Notes under the pieces: model-generated
Told to the model about the DNA's origin: nothing
Database searches by the model: none
The model's input: only the letters and a program-made list of their open reading frames with translations
NCBI GenBank assembly: GCA_049999725.1
Contig: JBNGIS010008525.1
Span: 1 to 20,736, forward strand
Origin: Haplomitrium mnioides
Lineage: Eukaryota; Marchantiophyta; Haplomitriopsida; Calobryales
Direction of reading: 5' to 3'
Length of the DNA: 20,736 nt
Made by a program: the position numbers and the translations under genes
In this document: positions 9,394 through 19,029 of the stretch, piece after piece
Numbering within the stretch: the stretch's first letter is position 1
Layout: each line of letters begins with the position of its first letter

Positions 9394-12300
9394 GTGTTTG
9401 GACAAGTAGATGGCTAAGGCCTTGTGAAGGAGCAGAGCCTTATTCGTGAAGGGGGAAGAAGAGATAAGAGAGGGAAGAAGAATTAGATGAGAGGGAAATG
9501 GAAGAATTGGGGAGAAGGACAGTGGGACTAGAGAGAACTGTAGTATAGGGCTATGGGTCTAGATGACGGGTAAATGTTATGTGTAGAACTTGCAACCCAC
9601 AAATGGAAAGAACGGGATAGGGAAAGCATAAAGAGAGAACTTAAGAGAACATTTGAATTACTTGTGTTTGAAAAAGACAAATGAAAATGCATAAACTCAA
9701 CCCTTAACTCAATCAATCCACTCAAAAGCAATAAGACAACATGGACTTTCAAATGCAAACTTAAACGACATCAGAACTCAACTCCTCAACTCATCCTTTT
9801 TCAACATTCAATGGAATAGTAAATCTAATTACGCTTACGTGGAACAATACATCTAGACTACAATTGCATGGTATAATAAAACTAGCTATGCTTGATTGGA
9901 ATACTAAGTAAACTTGGAAATATGTAAACTCCAACATCCATCTCAACAAAATTTAACAAAGCAAAGAAACATCAAATGCTGCCATAAATACTTTATGTAT
10001 CAAGTATCGATGTATAAAATGTATATATCTTGTTCCCATATTCAATGTACGACTATCGACTATGGTGCTATGACTCTCCTCTTCATACTTCAACATATAA
10101 CACTAAAACACTTACACACTCTCAAACCATACACATCACATCAGACTCATGGTTCTGAACAATCCACATGAAAAGATACAAATTCAATACATGCGAACAA
10201 GACTTTCACACAACGAACACAAAACATAATTTTCTCTCAACATATGTAATACCTCAGCTAATATGGCCTCATCCAACTTGTTGTGCCAAGAATCTGCCAC
10301 TGAACTGTCATTTTGCCTCAAGATAACTCTGGATTGTCCACAGTGATCATTCAGACCCATAAAAAATTCTCCTCTTCCAATTCTAACCTTTCACCAATTT
10401 TTTACTTCTCTCAATTTTTATCAATTTACCCAACTTCAACCTCTTGTCAAAAACTCCATGAGCTTCCAAGTGCCCTGCTCTCTCATATGCACCTCATCAC
10501 TGACCCTCACACTCCTCACAAAAATTCATATCACCTCCAAAGCCATTCTGCTATCTCTCATGTAATCCTTCAAACTTCACAAAAATTGTCATATACCCTG
10601 GTCCACTTCCTTCCTTTGTACAATCTCCAAATCTACTAACTTAGTCTACCACTTGTTATAAGAACTTCCCTTCATTTATCTTCAAAGATCTTCACCCTTG
10701 TCTCCTTGCTACTCTCATTTGCTATAAGAACTATACACCATCCTCCTTCATAATGTATTTCCCTTGTATATTCGGACTCATCTTCTCCCTCATCCGAACG
10801 TAGCGTAGCGCCACCTTCTGCTCATAGTCTACAGTCTCCCAATTTGACTAGATGATCCTACACATGCCACCCTTTTCAATCATCCTTCGAATGAGCAGCA
10901 TGCATTCCATAGGTTCCGCAGCACCGAGGGTTGATCAATCCTCTCTAGCGCAACACTCATTTGAAGCACAACATTGTATTGCAGCAAGGCGTCGATCTCA
11001 ACATTGTATGGCAGTAAGGCATCGATCTTGCAGCCGAATTGCAGCGCAGCCTCTGATCTCAGCATTCAATTGTAGCAGAAGCTCGAATCACATCAGCCTT
11101 CAATATCCTTCTATTGGAGCACAACCTCCCTTATCACCGTCTCACAACAGATTTGCTTCAATCTGTCCTTCATCGAATTCGCAGGGGGAGGCAGTCTTTG
11201 TTTGATTTCAGCTAGAGCTGCCCTTCAATTTCAAACAGATTTCCCTGCTCCATTCATCATTTGAGAGTCCAGCACAGCTCAAATGTCGAGCATTTGATAG
11301 CAGCAGAATCGCCTCACCCTGGTTATGATTTCAGGTGTCAAATCATGTCTCCAAGAACTTCGATTTTGGCCATATCTCCTTGATCGCTCACTCCTTGCTG
11401 GTTCTCAGCCTGAAATTTCCATTCTCTGCTGCCCCTTACTCTAACAGTCTTAATCTTCACTTCCTGGCCATCCGCTTCACTCTTTGAATCACCCCCAATG
11501 TTTCGTGCTCTGCATCAACTCGACAGCTCAACATCTTTTTGACTCCTTTGCATCATGTCCCCAGGATCCTCAAGAAATTTGTCGATTGAACGAAAGAACC
11601 AGCAACATGAAGACTTATGTTCCCCTTCTACGACCTTCTACGATGAGTCCATTCTCCTTTCTTTCTTGATTTTCTCCTTGCTGTTATCCGCATCTACAGC
11701 TTCCACAACATAAAATGCTCCAACTCGTGATCATTTGTATCTTCACCAAGTTCCATCTTCATATTTTTCATGTGCAGCTCTTGATTTCTCCTGGTCTTCC
11801 CTGCGCACGCATCCGCTCTTCATCCACGATGCAATTTCCAAAAACACAAGTGGGAGGAGGCGGCGCCCTCGAAAAAAATCCCTTTTATCCTCCCTTAACC
11901 CTAGGTCCCTTTTGTTTTTTCCTCCGATTAATCTTGACCGTTGATGCAGATCTCAACCGTCGATATAATGGCAATTGCCATGAGGCCTTCTAGCTTAGAT
12001 TATATTACTAATTTAAGTATAAAATACTAATATCTATATTTCTCCTCTCATAATCGCTCTTTTGACAAACTGATTTTTATGTACAAATACAAACATACAA
12101 ACGCACGTAATAGACACACATATACTTATGGAGGAGCTTTGTTTTCTGTCTCATTTCTTCATCACCTTGCCTTTCTTGTAAGCTGATGATGTTGTTGGGA
12201 CTTCGTGATACCTGTACTTGTAGAAAATATATAAAAATATGATGAAAGTAATATTATAAACATTTTTCCAAACTTGATTCCTCTTTCTTTGATGATGTCC

Positions 12301-12415
12301 TCTGATGCTCATTTTCGCAATTTACACTCCACTTGTCTCCATTTTCTTGTTTTGCTTCTCCTTTATGCTGTCTCCATATGTATCTCCAATGTACCTCTTT
12401 GGGCTTAACAAATAG
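9394..12415. other. Intron 2, about 3.0 kb, filled with LTR-like sequence
   Basis: No gene is recognised. From about 9440 to 9560 it is purine-rich, then AC-rich to about 10200, then C/T-rich to about 11900, followed by AT-rich sequence. On the minus strand near 11885-11900 there is a GGATAAAAGGG TATA-like site preceded by CGACGGTTGAGATC, a promoter-like order. TATAAGAAC motifs at about 10653 and 10721 match those near 2288 and 2366 in the LTR-like block. A solo LTR or a large non-coding retroelement inserted in the intron on the minus strand is the likeliest content. I could not define its ends or a target duplication. Confidence 0.4.
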
Positions 12416-13305
12416 ACAACTGGGGTCCGTTCCAAATTCGAAGATTAAATGAGGATTTTGCGGAGCTTCTTGCGCAAAGAATGCTCATGAACAAGTACAC
12501 GCATTCTTTTTTTATCGTGGTTGTAGACCCAAAGTGTGGTCTAAAGGACAAGTCAGAGTTTGACATCAGGATCCCTGACAAGAACCATTACGAGATTACA
12601 TGAGGCAATCACAGTGCTACAACAAGGTAGCTGCTTATCACTAAATATGGAGGGAAGAATCCTGCTCTGTTGCTCTACAATTGTTATGTGTACGTGGGCC
12701 TCACACCCACAGAGGCCCACATTTTTGCAACCAATGACAATTATGACCAAAGTTACAAGCTCAAAATGACCTCTATTCAAAAGGTCGAGTATTGGCATCA
12801 AAGATTTGTGGAGAGTGGGATGGTTTCATCCCAAAAATTGAAAAGGGAGCTAGTGTTGGAAACCTTGGAAATAAAACCCAAGTCTACACTTGAGAAGACC
12901 GTGACTTCTCAGAACACCAGGTTCTAGCTTGCATTCAGAAGTTGAGAGCTCTAGGACCTACAGCAGAGCATTTTTTTGATGTGGGAGAAGAATGTTGTGA
13001 AAGGCCAGAAGCCAAAGGCCAAGGGATCTCTCAGAATGGAGGATATGAAGTGGACGCCCTGGAGGTCACTTCACGGACTTCCAGATGAAGTAAAAATTTC
13101 AGTTTTGAAGCGGATAAAAGCCGAAGAGCTTTCAATAGACGAGATGTCTCGGGAGACGGAGAGACACAAAGTTTTGGCGGTGATAGTTAAAAGTTTTTGT
13201 TCTTAGGTGTATTGCAGTACGTGGGAAGAGGCAAGAGAGGAGTACCCTCTTCACACTGAAGAGTCCAAGATGGCCTCCTTTTTTTCAAGCTTTGAGAAGC
13301 TTTTG
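12416..13305 (+). pseudogene. Exon 3: ParB/sulfiredoxin-like segment
   Basis: The frame starts DNWGPFQIRRLNEDFAELLA, like the N-terminal strand-helix of ParB-type domains. It then gives HYEIT, a TGA at 12601 and GNHSAT, which matches the GxHR-type motif of ParB/Srx folds. After a TAG at 12628 it runs GLTPTEAHIFATNDN, MTSIQKVEYWHQRF. Net frame changes occur near 12921 and in the T7 run at 12971. The last part, LHGLPDEVKISVLKRIKAEE then LSIDEMSRET, resembles the helical region after the ParB nuclease fold. A TAG at 13204 precedes a frame ending FFSSFEKLL at a GTAACT donor (13306). The role would be DNA binding or NTP-dependent or nuclease-like activity beside the methylase. The family call rests on motif resemblance only. 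Confidence 0.5.
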
Positions 13306-13396
13306 GTAACTCCTTCCTTTCACACCACATTTGTTTACTTGTATTTGCATTGAATATTTTGTAATTTAAATTGTTCTTTGGTTTAAAAAAGTTATG

Positions 13397-13731
13397 GTCC
13401 ATACGCGCATGGAATAAAAGTCCATGCACGTCTGGACTTTGAAGTCCATATGCACTTGAACAACAAAGTCCATGCGCGCATGGACTTCTTATTTCAACCG
13501 CGTTTGGATTTTTAAAGTCTCTCATCGCTTGAACACCAAAGTCCATGCGCGCATGGACTTCGCACTCCAAGCGTGAAGGTAAGGCAAAGTCTACGCACGC
13601 GTGGATTGCAAAGTCCATGCGCGCATAGACTTCAAAATCCATGCGCGCATGGAAATCACTTTATAAGTGCGCATAGACTCCAAAGTCCAACGATAAATTG
13701 ATGTCAAAGTCCATGCGCGCATGGAAGTCTT
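13397..13731. repeat. Intron 3 tandem dyad array, 24-bp period, about 14 units
   Basis: The intron runs from GTAACT at 13306 to TTTTTGTGCAG at 13795. Units of GTCCATGCGCGCATGGAC start at 13397, 13420, 13444, 13468, 13541, 13589, 13613, 13637 and 13709. Degenerate units fit the intervening slots (about 13491, 13517, 13565, 13661, 13685). Almost all spacings are multiples of 24. At least two units (13468, 13541) are exact 18-bp palindromes. The 24-bp period keeps frames open, so an apparent minus-strand protein of repeated ARMDF units is an artefact. Confidence 0.92.
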
Positions 13732-13795
13732 TTTCGTTCTCTATCTTAAAAAGTTTTTATCACTCTTTAATGTTTCCTATTCGATTTTTGTGCAG

Positions 13796-14352
13796 GGGGA
13801 CAAAAATTTTAGACGGTAGCTTGCAAAGAAAATGACAGCATTTGCAAAAGGTCAGAAAAAATCTGGGGTCGAGGAAGCCCTTGAAGATCAAGACCAGCCT
13901 CCCACGTTGGTCTCTTATCTTCTTGCGTTTCTTCTCCACTGCCAAAAGGCTAGAGAGTAGAAGGCACGGTAGCAAAGCGGTGCTGCATCTCTGACAACAA
14001 AAGGAGTTGTCAGAGATGAGGAAGATGAATTAATGTCACATGTTGATGGTCTTAACATGGCATTTTATCAAATCCACGGGGAGGCCAATGCTCGACAATT
14101 GAAAGGCCTTGTAAAACCTAGGTGTTTCACTTTGGCTATCGCTGATATTCCTTATGGGTACAACCTGAGGGAATGTAAGCACTATGACTCGGAACCTTTT
14201 TCAAAAGATGACATTTTTTATATGGTATCATCTTTTGCAGCAGTTACAACTTCAGACTTTTGGTCTTTTGTGATTATTCATTCGTCACAACAATTTGGCA
14301 TCGTTAAGGATACTCTTTCTAAAGTCTGATGTGCAATCGACCATGGCATCTG
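13796..14352 (+). pseudogene. Exon 4: methyltransferase motif IV half
   Basis: After the TGCAG acceptor the frame reads GDKNFRR, TAG (13817), LAKKMTAFAKGQKKSG, and has two more TAGs at 13958 and 13970 in a basic, probably linker stretch. The conserved part then opens: MAFYQIHGEANARQL, then FTLAIADIPYGYNL with the DIPY tetrapeptide at 14144-14155. This corresponds to the catalytic (D/N/S)PPY motif IV of N6-adenine and N4-cytosine DNA methylases, with I in place of the first P. SDFWSFVIIHSSQQFG follows, like the beta-strand after motif IV. A TGA at 14327 is followed, one frame over, by AIDHGIW up to the donor TG|GTAAG (14353). Confidence 0.7.
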
Positions 14353-14452
14353 GTAAGTTGTCGTTTTTTTTTTTTTTGTTTTGGATTTTCGTTGTTTTAC
14401 TTCTCTTGCATTTTGTTTGCATTAGTTAATTTGTTTGTTTTTCTTTTTACAG
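14353..14452 (+). other. Intron 4, 100 bp
   Basis: It starts GTAAGTTG and ends TTTTTACAG, with a T-rich body. These are textbook plant splice borders, and the intron separates the motif IV exon from the motif I exon. Its conservation in a decayed gene is good evidence that this locus descended from a genuinely spliced plant gene rather than a recent bacterial insert. Confidence 0.75.
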
Positions 14453-15070
14453 GGACAAAAGCAACATTCATCAATCTGGTGGTCCCAAAATTGCACATGC
14501 CCACGAATATTAGACGATGGGCTATTGGACTAAAGAAGGAAAGAGGAGCATGCGACTCTTTAATTTGCAACCTGCTTCTTCGACTGGACTTCCTCGGTAG
14601 ATTATGCATAGTGTGTTTAGTTGTCTTGCAGTTTCGGCAAAACTTAAACATCCAGAAGATGATGCTTCTGTGAATGTTTATCAAAAGCCGCAGGCTCTCT
14701 ATAATTTTTTCATTGACCATTTATCAATAGAGCAGGATTGGATCCTAGATTTCTACTCTAGATCTGGCATATGCCTTGTCTGTGCTTTAAAGCTGATGCA
14801 AAACTGCATCGCCATGGAATACGATAGACGTCAATCTATTTATATTCCTCAAAGGGTTTGATGATGGCTTCCTTGCCATCCTATGTGACTGAGTCACAGA
14901 TCATTTTTGCATACCATAAGGAATCTATTCCTCTTGGTACTGCAGATGTTTCTAGTGACTCTATTGTAATATCGAGGACTAGAAAGTCTCAACAGGACTC
15001 ACTAGCGGTTGCAGATGCTCAGCCTATGGATTTAGATGAGACAGTTCCTCTTGAAGAAGATAGAGTCTGA
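14453..15070 (+). pseudogene. Exon 5: methyltransferase SAM-binding motif I and tail
   Basis: The exon starts TKATFINLVVPKLHMPTNIR, RWAIGLKKERG. A frameshift between about 14600 and 14640 moves to the frame reading HPEDDASVNVYQKPQALYNF, then DWILDFYSRSGICLVCALKL at 14739-14798, and NCIAMEYDRRQSIYI. This is the D-x-F-x-G-x-G SAM-binding motif I plus the acidic E-x-D motif II of the N6_N4_Mtase family. The middle glycine has become R and the F is Y, which should hurt SAM binding. A second shift near 14856 leads to a Ser- and acid-rich tail (QPMDLDETVPLEEDRV) ending at TGA 15068-15070. Motif I after motif IV is the beta-class order. Confidence 0.78.
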
Positions 15071-15097
15071 GGATCTGTCTGAACACTTTGCATTATT

Positions 15098-15103
15098 AAT
15101 AAA
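15098..15103 (+). terminator. AATAAA polyadenylation signal of the gene relic
   Basis: AATAAA lies 28 bp after the last stop codon and before a long T run. The position suits a short 3' UTR for the methyltransferase gene, though the T run itself is not required. The motif is frequent by chance in this AT-rich DNA. Confidence 0.45.
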
Positions 15104-15269
15104 TTTTTTTTTTTCAAATCCTTATTTGCCAAAGTTTCATCTTGTTGCTCTTTCAATCTATTTCAAGTCTTTTCATCAAGATTCAATTTAGTGCGCCTAA
15201 GAATAAGTTGACTCAATTGATAGTCTAAGAATGGTTTGAACTCAATTGCTAATCTAAGGATGATTTGGA

Positions 15270-15610
15270 GTCTTTGCGCATTGTTTAGTGTCTTTGCACA
15301 TTAAGGCTTTGTAGTTCTTGTTTGGATTCCATGCGCGAATAAGCTGTCAGGTTATTGTTTAGAGTCTCTGCACTCGTTAGCCAAAGGGTTCTTGTTCAAT
15401 GTCTATGCGTGCATAAGCTGTAGGTTTCTTGTTTAGAATCTTGATGTGTTATGGCTCTAGGGTTCTAGTTCAAAGTCTATGCATGCATAACCTCATTGTT
15501 CTTGTTTAGAGTCTAAGCACGCATAGGCTTTAGGATTCTCGTTTGGAGTTTATACGTGGTGAATAGGCTTTAGGGTTCTGGTTTGGAGTCTATGCTTGCC
15601 TAAGAATTGT
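15270..15610. repeat. 3'-flank dyad array, about 37-bp period
   Basis: Units with a GTCTATGCGCGCATA-like core start near 15326, 15364, 15401, 15438, 15475, 15511, 15548 and 15588. Successive spacings are 38, 37, 37, 37, 36, 37 and 40. Looser units lie at about 15270 and 15290. Each core is followed by a shared tail close to GGCTTTAGGGTTCTTGTTTA. The 15475 unit contains TATGCATGCATA, a perfect palindrome. The core is the same dyad as in introns 1 and 3 with CC changed to CT, but the spacer is longer, so this is a second array type next to the same gene. Confidence 0.85.
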
Positions 15611-16073
15611 TAGCTACGATGCTCAAAGTCTAGTTCAAAGTCTGTACCCGACTATACATTTACGTTTTCTTGTAAGTTAAATTCATAAAATGATATATGT
15701 TTTATTTCATTTTTTTATGAATTTAGTGTATTGACAATAGTGTGAAGTTTAAATAAAATATTTGAATAACCAAAATGCCTATTTTCTAGGGTATTAATTA
15801 TAATAAAATGTTTGAAATATAATCTCAATGTAAAATATGCAATTTGTATTTATAAAAAAAGATTTTTTTATGAAAAAAAGATTACAAACGCAAAATTGAT
15901 GTTTTTCAATGCCAAATCACCGAAAAAAATTTCTCACTACCAAGTGAAACAGGAAGTCGGTAGCGGTTCCTGGTTCAAAGTAGCGGATGTTTAAACCTTT
16001 TATTTTACCTATTCTACCTAGTTGGAATGTGTATGTATTTGATTTTGTATGAGTTAAGTTGTGATAGAAAATC
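15611..16073. other. AT-rich stretch between the gene relic and the chromovirus gag
   Basis: Very AT-rich, with no gene. A GC-richer patch at 15950-15990 (GGAAGTCGGTAGCGGTTCC) stands out but is not identified. The 5' LTR and primer-binding site of the downstream chromovirus should lie here. I find no TGGTATCAGAGC-type primer site and no match to the LTR start at 20408, so the 5' end of the element is either lost or too diverged to read. Confidence 0.4.
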
Positions 16074-16880
16074 ATGGAGGCAAACTCCAACTATCTAAAA
16101 GAATGAGCTTGGATGATGGCCAAGTTGGAAGAGCTTCAAGCAGCTCTTATAGCAAGCTAACAACAAACAAAAATGCTAATGGTAGAGATGGTGAAAATGC
16201 AATTGCAACAATAGAATGGAGAAGAAAGTTGAGAAATGTTGCTTCAAAAGATGAGCAAGTCGTGTAAAGTGAAACTTTATGGAGGAAATTTCATGGTTGG
16301 TGTTGTAGAAGGGTGGGTATATTGAATGAAAGTTTATATATTGTATTACTTGCATGCTTCAAATTTGGAGAATGGGCTATTTGCAAGGTTATTTTTAATA
16401 GAGCAAGCATCTATTTGGCTATAATGATGGGAGCAACAAAAAAGTACAAGAGGAGAACAACTTTTGTAGAGCAATCTAAAAGAATACTTATTTCAAAATT
16501 TCAAAGTGGTAGACTCTATATTGATCACAAGAACTAAGCTTTGGGAGTTAGAGCAACAAGGAAGCATTGCAATATACATTGAAGAGTTTCGAAGATTACA
16601 AGTCTAAATTGAAGACATGAGTTTAGCCAAGACCCTTGACAAATTTTTGCAAGGGTTCAAGATACGCAACCCAAAGGATGTTAACTAAGCCATCTCATTT
16701 GCTCAAAGAATTGAAGGAACAATGGGGCTGGGAAATATTAGTAGAAAAGATTTCAATCGCCTCAATCACCAAAAAGAAGGATCACACAATACTATAGAAA
16801 AGAGAATGGAAGAATAGCAAGAAACACAAACATATTACAATTATGGTAAAATATGACACATTGCACCGAATTGCAAAGCA
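16074..16880 (+). pseudogene. Chromovirus gag with zinc-knuckle remnant
   Basis: An ATG at 16074 opens MEANSNYLKE before a TGA. The same frame, with several stops, continues through recognisable gag-like text (KLWELEQQGSIAIYIEEFRR, LAKTLDKFLQGFKIRNP, FAQRIEG). At 16833-16880 it reads YYNYGKI, stop, HIAPNCKA, which fits the CCHC zinc knuckle (CxxCGKxGHxxxxC) with the first two cysteines changed to tyrosine and the central G codon now TGA. Gag would form the particle and bind element RNA. Confidence 0.7.
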
Positions 16881-17083
16881 GTATGACGCAACCAAAGGCG
16901 AGTGTTTTGACAACTTCTTTATAATGTCAACAATGGAGAAGATGAAGAATGTTAGAGAAACAAAGGACACCAGTAAAAAAACCTCGTGGTTTTGTTGGGA
17001 TAAAGAAGAAAGGCGATGAAAGCTTTTGACAAAATCAAATATATTATATAGAAAAAGCACCAAAAAAAAATGAAGGACTAGTT

Positions 17084-17359
17084 GTGGTTGATGGATGGAT
17101 GAAAGAATCTGCAATAAAACTTTTGATAGACTCCGGAGCAGCAAAAAATTATCTATCACAAGCTATAGCATTGAAGTTGAAGTTGCCACTTGAAAATGAA
17201 GAGCACAAGGTGGTTGAAATGGCAAATGGTCAAAGTGAGCCTATTGAACATTCATCTCAAAGTATAGCTCTACATATGGGTAACTATAAAGAGAAGTTGG
17301 AGTGGAAGATCATGACATTGGCCAAATATGGTGCAATTCTAGGAATGAAATGGCTATGA
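17084..17359 (+). pseudogene. Chromovirus aspartic protease remnant
   Basis: The frame contains KLLIDSGAAKNYLSQ, with the catalytic D-S-G-A of the retroviral-type aspartic protease at about 17129-17140. It continues through VEMANGQ and EWKIMTLAKYGAILGMKWL, equivalent to the (I/L)LGMxWL strand at the end of the domain. This is one of the better preserved parts of the element. The stop at 17357 is followed by broken linker sequence. Confidence 0.8.
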
Positions 17360-17589
17360 AGATATAACCCGCAAGTAGATTGGTGAAAGAAGACACTCAT
17401 GACATCTCAGTGGAAGATTTGAGGAGATTGAGTATGACCTCATTCATGGCACCTACCCTTATATGTGATTGGAGCACATTCGATCGAAAGGCAAAATATG
17501 GTATTTTTAGAGCTCATACGTGCACTCACAATTGATAAAGAGAACTCAAAGCATAAAATTCCCCATGATTTTCAAGGTAATGTGAAGGA

Positions 17590-18290
17590 GTTTCACAATA
17601 TCTTTCCCAATGATTTACTCTATAGCTTGTTGTCTAAATGATGCATTGATCACAAGATTGAGGTTATTCCATGAAGTATTCCACCATACAAAGCACCATA
17701 TAGGTTGCCTCCTCATGAACTCGAGGAATGCAAATCTCATATTACTAAATTTTTGGAGAAGGGGTTTATTCAGCCAAGCATCTCTCCTTATGGTGCACCA
17801 GTATTATCTGTGAAAAAGAAGGATGGGAGCATGATGATGTGTACTGACTATTGAGCACTCAATCAACAAACGATGAAAAATGAATATCCATTACCCTGAA
17901 TTGATGACTTATTTGATCAACTTCAAGGAAAAATTTACTTTACCAAGTTGGATTTGAGAAGCAAATATAATCAAATTCGAATTGTGGAGGGTGATGTGCA
18001 AAAAACATCATTTTAAAGTTGATATAGGCATTTTGAATACCTTGTTTTGCCTTTTGGATTAACTAATGCTTTTGCAACATTTATGGATCTTATGAATGAT
18101 ATTTTTTAAAATTTTTTTGGATAAGTTTGTTATTGTCTTTTTGGATGACATTTATATTTACAGCAAAAATCTTCAAGAGCATCAACAACACTTTTGTACG
18201 ACATTGAAGGTACTTTGGAATCACAAGCTATAAGTGAAGATGTCAAAATGTGAAATTGGAAAAAGTCAAGTTGACTAGTTGGATCATCGT
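17590..18290 (+). pseudogene. Chromovirus reverse transcriptase remnant
   Basis: In one frame the text [80 protein letters not shown] is readable. Stops lie at 17672, 17852 and 17897. The last two sit where the family has arginine (DYRALN and PLPRIDD), consistent with CGA to TGA. After further breaks near 18015, YLVLPFGLTNAFATFM and the catalytic FLDDIYIYSK remain. Beyond 18200 the thumb is too mutated to follow continuously. Confidence 0.85.
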
Positions 18291-18477
18291 GTGAGTCCAT
18301 CATAAATCCAAGTTATGGATGAGAAAGTGGAGGCAACTTTGAAGTGAGAAGCTCTTAGTTTTCAAACATAACTAAGAGTTTTTTTGAGGCTAATCGCGTT
18401 TCATCATAGATTTGTGAAGGTTTTGCACAAATAGCATAACCATTGACCAACTTGCTCAAGAAAAGTGACACATTGAC

Positions 18478-18960
18478 ATGAGAGCTGTAGAAGAGTTGGC
18501 ATTTCAAGCATTGAAGAAAACACTTCTTCATACCCTTATTCTTAAATGGTATGATTATAAACAACCAATCAAACTTTCAGTGGATGCATCAAGAAAAGCT
18601 AAAGGTGGAGTTTGCAACAAGAATAGGATGATGGTTGGCATTCTATTACCTTCTTTTCTAGAAAATTGAGCAATGCATTGCAAAACTACTACACTACGGA
18701 GTAAGAAGAATTGGCGATTGTGCTTTTAACAAGCATTGGAAGCACTATCTAGAAGATAACGAGTTTTTTTTATCAAAACCAACCATAAACCTCTAATATA
18801 TATAGAAACTCAAAAAGAGCTCTTAAAAAGTCAGATTCAATGGGCAAAGTGGTGACAACGGTTTCATATGAAGATGGTATATGTTGAAGAAAAACGTCAA
18901 ATTAAATATGCCTTGACACGTATGTCTCAACTCAACATCATGTCAAAAATCACAATTCAT
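18478..18960 (+). pseudogene. Chromovirus RNase H remnant
   Basis: AFQALKKTLLHTLIL and KQPIKLSVDASRKAKGGV give the connection and the first RNase H strand with its catalytic aspartate. TNHKPLIYIETQKELLKSQI and QWAKW mark the end of the domain, where the family has the DH(Q/K)SL segment. Several stops and a frame change near 18670 separate these parts. Confidence 0.75.
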
Positions 18961-19029
18961 CCTACTTGGTGGACAAAATTGGTTGCAGTATAGAAAGATG
19001 AAGAGATCATTGTCGTACAACAAAAGAAG

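Larger units (their letters stand above)
8169..15070 (+). pseudogene. Plant ParB-like/DNA methyltransferase gene, decayed, multi-exon
   Basis: At least five exons can be followed on one strand: about 8169-8527, 8817-9393, 12416-13305, 13796-14352 and 14453-15070. Together they read as an unknown N-terminal region, a lysine-rich linker, a ParB/sulfiredoxin-like segment and a DNA amino-methyltransferase with motif IV before motif I (beta arrangement, N6-adenine or N4-cytosine type). In bacteria and phages, ParB-like and methylase domains often sit together. The plant copy has GT/AG introns and a nuclear-localisation-like stretch, so it would act in the nucleus. Stops or frameshifts occur in four of the five exons (8511, 12601, 12628, about 12921, about 12973, 13204, 13817, 13958, 13970, 14327, about 14600-14640, about 14856). 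I cannot exclude that one or two are wrongly placed splice sites, but there are too many for a working gene. Confidence 0.7.

Noticed and set aside
10313-12000. Plus-strand open frames in intron 2
   Set aside because: Low-complexity C/T-rich composition without motifs; better explained as LTR-like non-coding sequence.
13187-13642. Minus-strand 151-codon frame with repeated ARMDF-like units
   Set aside because: It is a translation of the 24-bp dyad array, whose period is a multiple of three and so keeps the frame open. It is not a gene.
13960-14353. The methyltransferase as a recent bacterial insertion or contamination
   Set aside because: Clean GT/AG introns with T-rich acceptors lie between its conserved motifs, and plant retroelements flank it on both sides.
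8589-15610. Regularly spaced palindromic repeats as a CRISPR array
   Set aside because: Spacers are short (6 bp or about 19-20 bp) and not unique, the DNA is eukaryotic, and there are no cas genes.
15812-15994. 60-codon frame before the chromovirus gag
   Set aside because: AT-rich Lys/Phe/Asn-rich product with no motif, where a 5' LTR or leader is expected.
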